From: Nectonema munidae
Taxonomy: Eukaryota > Nematomorpha > Nectonematoida > Nectonematidae
Length of the DNA: 64,000 bases
NCBI GenBank assembly: GCA_030549495.1
Contig: JAUIRK010001041.1
Span: 62,001-126,000, forward strand
Direction of reading: 5' to 3'
Below the pieces are notes generated by a model. That model saw only the letters and a list, made by a program, of their open reading frames with translations, was not told the origin of the DNA and did no database searches. Both the position numbers and the translations under genes were made by a program. Of this stretch, positions 1-10,865 are shown one piece after another; the stretch's first letter is position 1; every line of letters begins with the position of its first letter.

Positions 1-61
1 AAGAAATCTTAGGTCAGAGAGATAAAAGTCTACACCTTCTCATGCCGCATTAATATTTTAC

Positions 62-112
62 GATGAGGGAGATGATGATGATGATGAGGATTATGATGAT
101 GAGATGAGGACA
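62..112. repeat. GAT-type microsatellite
   Basis: This is an imperfect run of GATGAT/GAGGAT triplets upstream of the CABIT gene. A matching ATC run lies just past that gene's 3' end. I see no coding frame that uses it. Confidence 0.6.
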
Positions 113-358
113 TATATTAGCCTTTAGCCTTTTGCTAAGTATCTTCATCAGAGCTGACTTTTACCTCACCAACACTTCTGCTTTCCTACTTTCACCAAAT
201 TGCCTGAATAGTATAATCATCGCATCACCATCATAATCCAAGACTCAAGCTTTCGTGTTTGTTTACAATGCCAGGAATTCCAGTTATGCCCAGCGTCTCG
301 TTGCGAGGTCTCCTACTGGAGTAGGAGGATAGAAATTTGTTTGGCCTTCAAGCGCAAG

Positions 359-3300
359 ATGTGTGACAGAGGATTGTCCATTCAGAAGATTTTGAACTTT
401 GAGACTCTTCCCAAAGTTGTTAGAGTTGAGGAAGATGAGGAGAATGTTTTTGAAAAGAGGAAAGGTGTTTTGGATTTACGGCAGAAGTTCTTGTTGTACA
501 AGGTGAAAAAGTACAACAAAGTCATCGCTACCTGGTTCACTTACGACGAAGGATGCCCGAAAAAGTATGAATGCACAAAAATTATCATTCCTGAATTTTA
601 TGAAGGTATGAGTATTTTCTCTTTTCCATTTATTTGACGCATCTAAAATTGATTAATTGTTACGTGGTCATAAGAGAGTTTGTTGCTGCACACTTTGCTA
701 CCACCGGCTATCTCGTTCCCACACAATTCGTTATTTGGAGAAATTGTCAAAACATAGACCATTTCGCTACCAGTCTTTATTTACTTACTAACTAGGAAAA
801 ACGAATTATCTATGCTTCTAATTCACTAAAAAAGCTTATTGTATACAGAGGCGTAGCCAGGAAGATGCAAAGGGGCAGAGCATTCTTGATAAAACTACTG
901 GCCCCCTCACAAAATTAAGTATGATACCTTCAATTGTTATCTTATCTGGCGTGCCCTAAATTTTTTACGGTCCCTTCTAACAAGAAGAAGAAGAAGAATT
1001 TATTATACAAATACGTGTTACAATATCACAAATGAAAGTTGGATAGGTGGTGTCTGTAAATATAAATATACAATAAATTTTTATAAATATCAAAATAATG
1101 TTATAAAATATTTACTTTTTATAAAAAAAATAAAAAAAGTCCGCATAAATTCATAATTCATTTTTTAAATAAACTTGTAAATTTATGAAGCTAAGCAAAA
1201 AACAAAGTATTTACCTGTTAATAACGCTTTGAGGGAGAGCGTCGTGACACGGGTGTACCAAGAAATGAAAATCACTCGCTTTGAATACATAAAAATTCAT
1301 TGAAAAGGAAGCAGAGAATTAGTCTTCAAAATTAGGTTCCTTACCTGACTCGCATACACTAACTACTTCACCAATAATATTTGGCTTCCATGTAATGGGG
1401 TTTAATGAATGGTTATCGTAGCGAATTGACAGATAGCGAGATTGCTGCTCGAAAAGTGAGTCTGAGAGCGAATTGCCCAATAACAAACTGTCCCACAGAC
1501 CACCAATTTAAATATACTACTTTTGGAACACAGCTAAATTTATCCGTAAAAATTGGAAAAATCAATCATCTTGCATAGTGTGGTTCTAAACCGCGGCCCT
1601 CAGCCTCTTATTTTGCGGCCCACATAGCAAAGTTGAAGGAAAAATGGGCTAACAATTTGATATTAAAACAGTCAAAATTTTGTAAATGTGTTGATTTATT
1701 ATTTATTGGAAATATGATTTATTAATTTTATGAGATATATGCAGCAATTTGGATTCAGTTTAGGAAACTAGAATGATATTTCAGCATTAATTAAAAAAAC
1801 GCTTTTATAAAAAAGGTTTTATGCTTTTGGATGGGACCCTATTCTAGTGCAAGGTTTGTTTTTAATTTGGCCCTTTATTAAAAAAAAAGTTGAGAAGCAC
1901 TCATAAATAATTAGCTGCAATCTTTTTTCTTTGCTCCATATAGCATAGGAAGGAAGGTTAAACAAAAAATAGAGGGTCAAGCCTGATAGAGCATCTGGGA
2001 TAATGAATGGTATTCCCTGGCTTGAATCTTGAAAAGCCGGTTTTTGGCTCTACCCTCTACTGGTTTGTTATATTTGTGCTGGTGTGTGTATGGTGTGGAT
2101 GCATTCTTAAATTAACAGGTACACCTTTTTATATAAGAAACTTGTGAAATTTATAATACTCGTTTAAGGATTTGATAGGAAGTTTTTAAAAAAGTTTTGT
2201 TAAGAAAGAAAAGACTTTAATCATTTAGAAAACTTTTGAACTCTTTGTATTATTATAAAGTGCATAAATGCAATGAGTTTGAAAATATCACGTCAAAAGC
2301 ATGATAGTTCGTTTAGAAAACGTAGACACCTTGTGGTGAAAAGCAAAATCATATTTTCACGTGGCTAGAATAATATTCTGCAATATAGATGATAGCAATC
2401 GAGTGTTTCATAGGTAACCGGACATATTGCCAAATGGATTATTTGTCCAAAAATTACGCTGTAGATTTGTAATCAGTCATGTTATATCATAACACATTTG
2501 GCAATGTAGCTCAGGTATAGAAGTTAAGAATAATGAAAGAAAAATTACGCTGCATCTTTATGTAGGTCACAAGCTTGCAAACTTACTGGAAGTAAAATGC
2601 AATGACGGCAAAAATTGTCAAATCGTATGTTCATTTTTGGTGAAATGTCCATTCGGCCAAATGTGCCGTCAGGGTTTCATAAGATGACTGATTATTATTA
2701 ATTTATTAAATATACTATTTCACATAGGATGGTTTTCATTTGTCGACAAGAATGGAAGTATTGCTAGAAGATTTGACAGTATTTTGGAAATACACAAGAA
2801 CCGAATTTCCTCGTTCGTCACCGAAACTGAAATCACGTGCTTCATCCCCGACTCATCTTCCTGCCAAAAGTCAATCTACATTAAAAAGAAATTAGCGCCC
2901 GCGTCTTCGCTAAAAGTCGAAGGCTTGTACAACAACAAGAAAAAAGTCAACGCGAAGCATGGCATCAAATGCGTCTCCCAAAACTTCGTAAAATGCTTCA
3001 TCGTGGGCGAGCACGCCAGCGTCTACCTCCGCCTAGAGGAACAAGGCTCCTTCTACGCCATCCAGCAAAACGACGTTGACGACGATGATGAGCCCTTGGC
3101 TGAGCAGTCTATAGCGTATGCCAGTCTAGATGGAAACTGCTTATATCGCATCTCCACACTCAGCAAATTCCAGTGTCTTCCCTCCCTGGTTAAATTGGTG
3201 ATTGGCGCCATCCCAAACAAAAGCTTCAACTTCAGAAAAGGCTTCATAAAATTTGAGGGTGTTGAGAAGCTGTCGTCCATTATTGCGAGCACGGTTAGTG

Positions 3301-3539
3301 AAAATCCAATATTATTTGAAATCAAAACAAACTCCAAATTGAAGTTGCAAGTGTTTACAGATCGCGAATCGGATATCCCGCAACAAACTTCTGGCAGAAA
3401 GGGTGTTCCTGCCCGAGATTCACAAGCAAGTTTGAAGAACTGCTTACATTTTTGTGAAAGTAGCATCAAAGAGTATGTGAAGAGTATTAAGGTGATTCAC
3501 TATCTTTCCATCGCGTCCACCACAGAAACTATCATTTAG
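359..3539 (+). CDS. CABIT-domain protein, Themis/Serrano/GAREM-like, two exons
   Basis: Exons are 359..605 and 2728..3539. The donor is G|GTATGA after 605 and the acceptor is CACATAG before 2728. The phase-1 join gives one open frame of 352 residues. The N-terminus (LSIQKILNFETLPKVVRVEE) matches the opening of Themis CABIT modules: an acidic strand after a Leu-Pro. The join creates the family's Y-E-G-W-F turn followed by a 'G-S-I-A-R-R-F-D-S-I' segment. Residues about 150-290 carry the 'GE-A-S-V-Y-L' strand, the 'LSKFQCLP' segment and 'VKLVIG' expected in the second half of the domain. CABIT proteins act as Grb2-binding adaptors or membrane signalling proteins. The length suits a single CABIT module, whereas vertebrate Themis has two. 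The first in-frame Met is at 359; the frame is open upstream, so an earlier exon is possible. No Pro-rich Grb2 site is obvious. Family is fairly sure, orthology is not. Confidence 0.72.
1229..1345. repeat. Dispersed repeat, copy 1 (second copy at 23308)
   Basis: About 115 bp is clearly similar to 23308..23425. Both contain 'GAAATGAAAATC', a 'CATAAAA-TTCATTGAAAA' segment and 'TAGTCTTCAAAATT' in the same order. The family is not recognised and no ends were defined. Confidence 0.6.
1573..1908. mobile_element. Probable hAT-type MITE
   Basis: The left end reads GTGTGGTTCTAAACCGCGGCC. The right end in reverse complement reads GAGTGCTTCTCAACTTTTTT. These resemble the widespread hAT terminus CAGTGGTTCTCAAC. 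The inside is non-coding. The target duplication is not clear, so limits are approximate. Confidence 0.4.
2413..2673. mobile_element. 261-bp MITE with 8-bp target duplication
   Basis: The element is flanked by GTTTCATA at 2405..2412 and 2674..2681. The ends are imperfect inverted repeats around 'ACATATTGCCAAATGGA' on the left and, reversed, 'GCACATTTGGCCGAATGGA' on the right. The 8-bp duplication and the GGT start are like the Mutator/foldback-like elements at 8641 and 26058, so it may be a distant relative. It lies in the CABIT intron. Confidence 0.6.
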
Positions 3540-3581
3540 TATTAACCAATATCCTCAATGACTTCCTCCAAATATCCCAGC

Positions 3582-3587
3582 AATAAA
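3582..3587 (+). terminator. AATAAA polyadenylation signal of the CABIT gene
   Basis: AATAAA lies 43 bases after the TAG stop, which is good spacing for a short 3' UTR. Confidence 0.6.
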
Positions 3588-3610
3588 AAGAAGTATCCTT
3601 ATTTGCAATA

Positions 3611-3634
3611 ATCATCATCATCATCATCATCATC
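3611..3634. repeat. (ATC)n microsatellite
   Basis: This is a perfect run of ATC triplets just after the polyadenylation signal. Confidence 0.85.
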
Positions 3635-3639
3635 TGCCT

Positions 3640-6560
3640 TGTTCTTCTACTTTTTCCATTAGAGTGGTGATTTTTTTCTTTATTATAAAATAAAAAAAGT
3701 TTATCTTCAAATGGACATTGTTTGTTTTTCTTTCAACTCAAAGTTTGCATATGAAAAGCGGCGTCCATCAAGAGGAAAACTCAAGGGTACACGTATTATA
3801 TATCGATGCGTGTGAAAGAAGTACTGACATCGATAAATAACAGAGTTTCTCGATTAATATTCAATTTAGTAAAAACTGTTTGCCAAAATTTTAAAATGAA
3901 AAAAAAGGATAAATTGATTAGGAATAATGACATTTATTTGTTCACATTCCACTAAGCATGGTGTACCAGAGTAGTGTTTCTTTTCTCGTTTCCCAGCATT
4001 TTCATTTGACGATTTGATATAACAAATTTCTGAGGACCTAAATCCGAACCATGTTCAAAAGACAAAAAAAAGTAAGTACATGTAAAAAATTTATTCAATA
4101 AAATAAGTACACTAGAGTTTTTTTTTAATTCATACAAAAACGTATCATTGATTTTGTTTTCTAACCAAATTTATTGTCTTTAGTTTGAAAAGCTTTAACT
4201 ATTTTACTTTCATATTGGTGATTAATTTTTCTACTTGTCACATTCATCCAACTAATTTTCATTGTGGGAAAAAACAGTATCGTTATCAAATTTATCAAAA
4301 TGATGATTATTAAGTAACAAGACTATCAATCAATCAACCGTTGTAATGAGTACAAAGTTTACACTTTTATTAACTTTGTTTATTCCATCATTACTATCAG
4401 TATTTGAAGTATTATCTTTTTGAAAAATAAAACCACGTGAAACAATTTTTCTTCACTCTCTGAAAATCAAACTGATGTCAAGAAAAATTGAAGTAAGTAG
4501 ACTCACTTTTTTAAATCTTCCATATTTTGCTGCATTGCTTTTATAAGATAATCTAACTCATATAAAAAATTTTTTAATTAAAAATAACATTTTTCTGGCC
4601 AAACTTTCTTCGTTATAATAAAAGTTTATTTAAATGGAGTTATAAGCAAATTAGCTTTATTTTTGAAGAAACGTAAAGATCTCTGCGTTATAACAGGATT
4701 CATTCTCTATACACGTTCCATTATATGATTTTAATGGCCTTACTTTCTCTATACTCACATCATCTATAAGAAATCAGGATCATTAAAGGAACTTTCATAG
4801 TATTTATCTTAATCATATATATTTCTAAAATTAGCTTTAATCAAACTATCAGAATTTCTTTCATATCTTTCCCTAACGTAAAAACGGGGGTTTTAAACCG
4901 GGTTTTCATCCTCTGAAGAATTTTAAGGTTTGTGCTCTGACGACCCGATTCTAACATTGTATTTTTTGATTACTAAGTGTTAGAATTTGCTCAAAAATTA
5001 ACTAAAAATTTTAGCATTTTTATGCTCAGATCTTTTTAATTTTGACTCCTCCATTCTGGCACATAAATAAAGTAATTTAAAAACATCATCTTCGAATTTT
5101 ACAATGAAAGATGCCTTTGATTTATGTAGAAATATCCATTATGAAGATGATGTAAGATATAAGAAACTAAATTGAAAAATTAATTGCTATAGAATAATTT
5201 TTAGGTCAATTTTTTTTACAAAAAAAGCAACTTTTTGAAGTAGGTCAACTTTTGTCGCCCGTAATTATGACTGTAAAATTATATTCAAGAAATAGTAGTA
5301 GCGGGGTATCGGTTACGAGACATTTCGTGGATGTGAAAAATCACAGATAATTGCCGCACAATTGAAAAAGACGCCTCAACGCCCAGTTACCAAACACAAA
5401 ACGACAAATTCTCATTTATTTCACCCAAACTCATCATCTCCCGTTTGCCCGTAAAAAGGCTTGGTCTTTATCCTGGCTAGCCAAGGCCGACCCGAAGTTT
5501 GCAGCGATTTCTACATCCTTTTATTTCAGCCAGTCTATTCTTCGTAATTGCGTGTTCTTATTCCAAGACAAAATTGAATAATATGTAAATATGTACAAAA
5601 AATATTAATAATACACAAATATAAATTTCATTTAACCTATTTTAAATCACACACTGACTGACATATGTAACAGGCGTTTCTCTTATCGCTTTCCCACAAC
5701 TAGGAATGATTTGAGTTGCCGTTTTATTGGCCCAAAACTGTCAAGCAACAGAGGGCTTTTCTATCACTCTTTTAAAATTTCAAGAACTTATTTCTTACTT
5801 TTCTTTAAGTGTCAAGTACACGTGTACAAGAAGTATCTACAAGTTGCAATAAACATCTGAATTGATATACACCACATTAAAAACTGAACAAGTAAAGAAG
5901 ATATAAACGTCTCTCAAATACATTATATATATACAAATATGCTGCTATACTTTTTATAGATTAAATTTTTAACAATTAACCAGAAAAATACTAGAACAGA
6001 ATATTTAACTAGAAGAGCATTTATAAAATTTTGGACTTCCTGAAAATTTGCGCTGATCCTTAAATTGGCGAATATGGAATCGCAGATAGCTGGAGGTTTA
6101 AATTCCATTTCAATTTGCAATTTTATTATAATGTGTAAATTCTGTTTTTTGTCTGGCAAGCTTTTCTATGTAATTTTTCATCTGTTTCATCATACTTTGT
6201 TTTTTATATATCAATAGCATCCGTTTTTGAATAAATTTCAAATATTTCATGATTATTTGCATCATATGCATTTTTAGAGACTAAAAATCCTTTTCCTATA
6301 TAGAAAAGTCTGGGAGTTTTTGACAGAGTTTCCACAGAGACATCTAAATGTAACATTCGTAAAAATTGATTAAAAACTAATCCCTCTCTATTCCCTTTGT
6401 TAAAGGCATTTCTTATACACATTTTACTCCAAGCATAGCAACTCGCCATCCTCCTTCTCAAGTTGATAGTTGATGAGCATAGTGCTCGAAAATTTATCTC
6501 CCAAAAATTTTATTTGAATAAAGACATTTTGCTTCTGAATTTACTTTTTATAAATTTTTT
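3640..6560. other. Intergenic stretch, no gene recognised
   Basis: The sequence is AT-rich with only short open frames lacking family similarity. A slightly GC-richer patch at about 5240-5530 suggests an old repeat, but I could not find paired ends or a family. Confidence 0.5.
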
Positions 6561-6562
6561 GG

Positions 6563-6660
6563 GACGTGAGTAAGGTTGGTTAGATATTGGGTTTCGATAA
6601 CTCAAGGTCTTGGGTTCGATCCTGCATTAAGCCTACTTTCCTCATAGTTCGATACAAGCA
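6563..6660 (+). mobile_element. tRNA-derived SINE fragment
   Basis: The stretch has a good RNA polymerase III B box (GGGTTCGATCC at 6611..6621) and a weaker A-box-like segment about 40 bases upstream. It then runs into the decayed hAT gene. No tRNA cloverleaf with an acceptor stem can be drawn, so it is a SINE rather than a tRNA gene. Confidence 0.55.
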
Positions 6661-6699
6661 GAGCAAGAAATTGTGCCTTCTCGATGAAAACACCCCACG

Positions 6700-8260
6700 G
6701 TACCTTTACCTTTATAAAAACTACAAAAGCTTCAACAAAAGAAATGCAAGATCATTTACAAAGACATCCAGATTCATGGCCAAATTTCATTCTTTAAAAG
6801 AAAAAGGTGTTGAAAAAGACATTTACAAAATAACAAGAAAATTTGCTTCAAGTAGTAGACAAACTAAGCTCAATTTTTTGCAGAAACCGTCTCTCCACTT
6901 AATATAGCACAAAATGAAGCATTTACACTAGCAAATCTAAAGGCAAATATAAAAGACTCAACAACATATTCAAGAAAAATGGAAGAAAAAGCTGAAAATC
7001 TAAATAAATCTAATTTATTTAAAATCTAATTTTAAGCTGAAAGTATTTTGAGAAATATTGTTGCTATCATCACAAGAGAAAAAAATGACCTAACAAGTCT
7101 TTCATTCACAATTGATATATATATACTAGCCTGTCCCGTGGTCGTTTCTCGCTTCGCTCGAAACAGTGTTTCTCGCTGCGCTCGAAACATAGGATTCTGG
7201 GTAGTGTGTATATTGAGTTGCTAATTCAAATTCGCTTCGCTCGAAACGACCACGGGACCGGCTAGTTTTTTTTGTTTAGGCTGCGCTCGAACAATGGGAT
7301 TCTTGTAGTGTGTATTTTGAGTTGCTAATAGTGTTATATGGTATGGTGATCAGTTTTTAGAATAATTGTATCTTTTCTGTGTATTTTTCTATTACACCAT
7401 ATAAAAAAAAGATATTTCAACCAATCAGAATGCTTCAAGCGACACTCACACTTCAGATATATGAACTCATCACACATATAAATAATTTCAACCAATTAGA
7501 ATGCTTCAAACACATACACACATATAAACTCATCACACCATATAAAAATACACACAAAACATATAATAAATTCAACCAATCAGAATGCTTCCAGCGACAG
7601 ACACACACACACACAGACGCTAGCTTATTATAATATAGATATATACATATGTGGATATCAAAAGCTTCAGATAGCTATTATATCTTGTCATTTTATTGAT
7701 AAAATAATAGTTCACGATTACACAGATGGAGATTAGCAGTGAAACGTTTTTCAACAAATCACACAGGAGAAAACATAAAAGAAGAAATCGAAAATATAAT
7801 TTTGAATTTTTCTCTTCCAAGCATATTGTAACTGATAGTGCAAGAATTTCAAGCTTGCAATAAGATTATTAAGTTATATAAATGAGTACTATTGTAGCAT
7901 GCATACACTTTGCAACTTGTCATTAGTGAAGAACTAAAAACATACAGAAAGTGGTGATCAAATTCTAGGAAAATGTAAAAGCTAAAAGATCGATTCACTA
8001 AGAAATCCGAAAAAATACGAAGTTTGCTTGCAGAAAAATGTTCTTTACAAAAAATTTATTTCAATAAACTGCTAAAAACATTAACGATACGCGGTGGAAC
8101 AGCTCTATAAAGTTAATTTCTCATCCATACTCTACTTGAAAAATAAATACTATATTGAATCTTTGGCTGATGAGAAGTAACGTTTTGAAAAATTGTGTCC
8201 CAATGTATGAGAATGAAAAATAATTGAAAGCTCGATAAAATTATATTTTTTGCATCAAAA
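6700..8260 (+). pseudogene. Broken hAT-family transposase
   Basis: Short pieces in different frames read as a hAT transposase in order. There is a basic N-terminal part ending 'SRQTKLNFLQKP' near 6860-6895, typical of the linker after a BED finger. 'ITREKNDLTSLSFTID' near 7068-7115 matches the first catalytic-core strand. 'STNHTGENIKEEI' near 7755 is the family's H-T-G-E-N-I motif. 'HIVTDSA' lies near 7824, and 'NDTRWNS' near 8086 is the hallmark hAT D-T-R-W-N-S motif. Several stops and frame changes separate them, and another repeat (7126..7640) has inserted after the 'TID' segment. It cannot encode active enzyme. The C-terminal dimerisation region was not recognised. Confidence 0.7.
7126..7640. 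repeat. Composite element with inverted repeats and an 80-bp tandem repeat, inserted in the hAT relic
   Basis: The left end CTAGCCTGTCCCGTGGTCG is repeated inverted at about 7231-7265 (…CGACCACGGGACCGGCTAG), giving a strong hairpin with 'CGCTTCGCTCGAAAC' arms. Internal sequence (7167-7225) is repeated directly at 7278-7330. Then come about three copies of an 80-bp unit containing 'CAACCAATCAGAATGCTTC', and the element ends CGCTAGCTTATTATAATATAG. Flanking GATATATA runs on both sides may be its target duplication. The superfamily is not recognised. Confidence 0.6.
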
Positions 8261-8640
8261 CTATAATTTATTTAAATTTATATTCTTAAGTCTTTCGAAA
8301 CCACTACGAAGATATGCGAAATAGAGAGAATGAACGTCAACAATAAATATGGTCGTTGAAAGGCTTTTTTATCACAATGAATGCATGAATAAGTTCGTAG
8401 AAGATAAAGAAAGCAATCAAAGAGTGTGCATAACTGCCGAAAATATTAAACATAAGTCTAGCAGAAAGGCTTCCTAACTGTGGAACCTCTATTTTTGAAA
8501 ATTGATGCTCGTTTGAAAGGTGTACATTTGATTTTCTTGAAACTACAAAACTTAAGCAATAAAATGGCTGGAAGAACAAATGTTTTCAAGTTAGTTCAAA
8601 ATTAGAAAATATCTCAAGTGAAAATGAGTGTTGAAGTTTC

Positions 8641-9666
8641 GGTTCCTAATCAAAACAGCCCAAACCAAAACGGCCCAAAACCGAAACGGCATAAAACCAA
8701 AACGATCTATGCCAAAATCCATAACGGCTCAAAGCCAATACGACCATAAACTGATACGGCCAAAAACCTGAAGGCTAGAGTAAGCTGGAACTACAATCTA
8801 AGAACACAAACTTTGATTTTCAAATACAATTGGCCATCACTTAACCGGAAACAATGGAACATGAAAGATTCCGGTTCGAACATTTTCCAGATCAGTCATT
8901 TATTATGTCGGAATACACAAAGAAGAGGGGCTAAGCTTTATTTTACATATTTGAACTTTGCTGAATTATCAAAGTTTGCAATAAGATTATTAAAAATAAT
9001 TAATGAAGGAAACAAACAAAAAATGTCCGTGAAAATTTTAAAGTGAGTAACTTTATTGCACACAATACTTATTGAAAATATTAATAAATTGAAATGGAAC
9101 ATGTCAATTCGACCCCAGAAAAATTCGGCATCAAAACAATTTGGTCTCAAAAAATAATGAGATAGAAGGCGAATTGTCTTGAAGTCCAACTGTTCCGAGG
9201 TCGAATTGTCTATAAACGGTTTAAATACTCACCAAAAACCAAAGTTTCTTGAGATATGATCAGTATTTATTTCAGAGTGAATTTGGTCCAAGTTTTTGTA
9301 AAGAAAATATTATTCAATTTTTCTCAGGGTTTCTTTATTGAAATGCCTTCACTAAAATACTATTGGAAACACTTTAACTTTATTTCTATAGTAGATGATA
9401 TTGGTTGAAAAATTGTATTTATTATTTTCAAATTTTGAACTTTGAACATATAATTTTGAGTAAGTTTTAGAAAAAACTCAGGAATGGATAAGTTTTCCGA
9501 AGTTTTTGATTTTGGGTTTAATTACTTTTATTTGGATACAAAGAAAGTTTAGGCTTTTTTTGTTTTGGGACGTTTTGGTTTAGGCTGTTTTGGTTTTGGG
9601 CCGTTTTGGTTTAGCACCGTTTGGGTATTGGGCCCTTTTGGTTTTGGGCCGTTTTGACCAGGTACC
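8641..9666. mobile_element. Mutator/foldback-like element with repetitive arms
   Basis: The left end is GGTTCCTAATCAAAACAGCC. The right end in reverse complement is GGTACCTGGTCAAAACGGCC. Each arm (about 8641-8770 and 9541-9666) is built from diverged copies of a short unit close to AACGGCCCAAAACCAA. Flanks GAAGTTTC and GAACTTTC look like a decayed 8-bp target duplication. The inside has a small secondary fold-back (CAATTCGACC at about 9104, GGTCGAATTG near 9200) and no transposase. A related element is at 26058..29552. Confidence 0.65.
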
Positions 9667-10382
9667 GAACTTTCTACAGCAAGCAAGCTAAAAAAAGAAT
9701 ATGAGAAAATGAATTTATATAATTCTAAATTAGTTGAAAAAATGGAAAATTAGGAATATATGCACGATGCAAAAAAAGATGACAAAATTCTTACGAGGTG
9801 ACAACAAAGATAAGAAAGCCCGCCCAATTTATATTTTTTAGCTAGAAAATTTCAACCTATTCAAAATCATTAGGAGCTAATTTTGTTACAAATAAACGAA
9901 AATAAATTTGAATCAACTTAATTTGATTCAAAAGTTTTCTCAATAAATTTCTTTTATTCTTTGAATTTATAGCTATGCTGCAATGTTTCTTAAATGAAAA
10001 AATAAATAAAAATTAGCGTGTTCCCCGATTCTCCCTGTTACTCGAGGTGAAAAAATTTAAAAACACGGTCTCCGAATCAAAAATCGCTCCAAGCCTAGAA
10101 AATGTAAATTTTGCAGAAGTTCTACAAGAAATTTGCAAAAAAATGCTTTTAATAAATAATCATTTTTCAACACAAAAAATATCTGTTAGTCCTATTAAAT
10201 ATTAGAGATAAATTTGATCGTGTCATAAAATCCAACTGTTCTATACTAAACATATTGTTTTAGATTTATTCTTGGGTAAATTGTTTTTAAATTTACTTAT
10301 TACATTTATCACATGTCTACACTTGTACCTTGTGATGGAGTAAAGAAATAGTTAAACTTGTTTAATTCATCCACCTTCAGGA
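9667..10382. other. Intergenic stretch, nothing recognised
   Basis: AT-rich sequence between two mobile elements, with no open frame or repeat I can name. Confidence 0.5.
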
Positions 10383-10740
10383 CACAGGCGTAACCCCCCC
10401 TCCCCCCAATACCTTTTCTGCCCCCCAATTCCTTTTGAATTTTTAGAATGTTTTGATATGTATGCAGTTGTTTGGCGGCCTCAATCCCTGTTAGTATATT
10501 CTTGCTAACAAAAAGAAATGCGTCGAAGATTCTTTCCTCAGTTGACGACTCTCTAACAACCCAATACAAATAAGAAACGTCTCTATGCTTTGCAATCATG
10601 TCAACTGAAATTCTTAAAGTACATGTGCAACATTCTTTTTTGGTAAAAATGTCTGCTTTACGTATAAAAATGTCTACCCCCCCCCCCCCCCCCCATTCTT
10701 TGTCTGCCTCTCCAACTTCTATTTTCTTGCTACGCCACTG
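10383..10740. mobile_element. 358-bp hAT-type MITE with 8-bp target duplication
   Basis: CTTCAGGA occurs at 10375..10382 and again at 10741..10748. The right end in reverse complement is CAGTGGCGTAGC, and the left end CACAGGCGTAAC is a decayed match. The element contains long C runs (a 6-base and a 17-base-scale tract near 10678). The 96-codon open frame crossing it on the minus strand is not conserved with any family I know. Confidence 0.75.
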
Positions 10741-10865
10741 CTTCAGGAATAAAAAAAAGCGCTTTTAAACAGATGCAACTGATGGATACAAAGGTTTTAC
10801 AAAAATGCATTTTTTATAAAAATTTATTTCTAAGTACAGAGAAACTTCGGTTTACCAACAATTGG

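Larger units (their letters stand above)
606..2727 (+). other. Intron 1 of the CABIT gene, repeat-filled
   Basis: This is a 2.1-kb phase-1 intron with no protein homology seen. It holds a lone hAT-type end near 848 (CAGAGGCGTAGCCAGG), a dispersed repeat at 1229, a probable hAT MITE at about 1573-1908 and a MITE at 2413-2673. Confidence 0.6.

Noticed and set aside
3053-3469. 138-codon minus-strand frame opposite the CABIT second exon
   Set aside because: It is the antisense of a coding exon and has no family likeness.
6611-6621. tRNA gene suggested by a good B box
   Set aside because: No acceptor stem or anticodon arm can be drawn. A SINE head is the better reading, and the same holds at 33249.
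10309-10599. 96-codon minus-strand frame over the hAT MITE at 10383
   Set aside because: It crosses the MITE left end and target duplication, so the frame is a chance product of two unrelated sequences.
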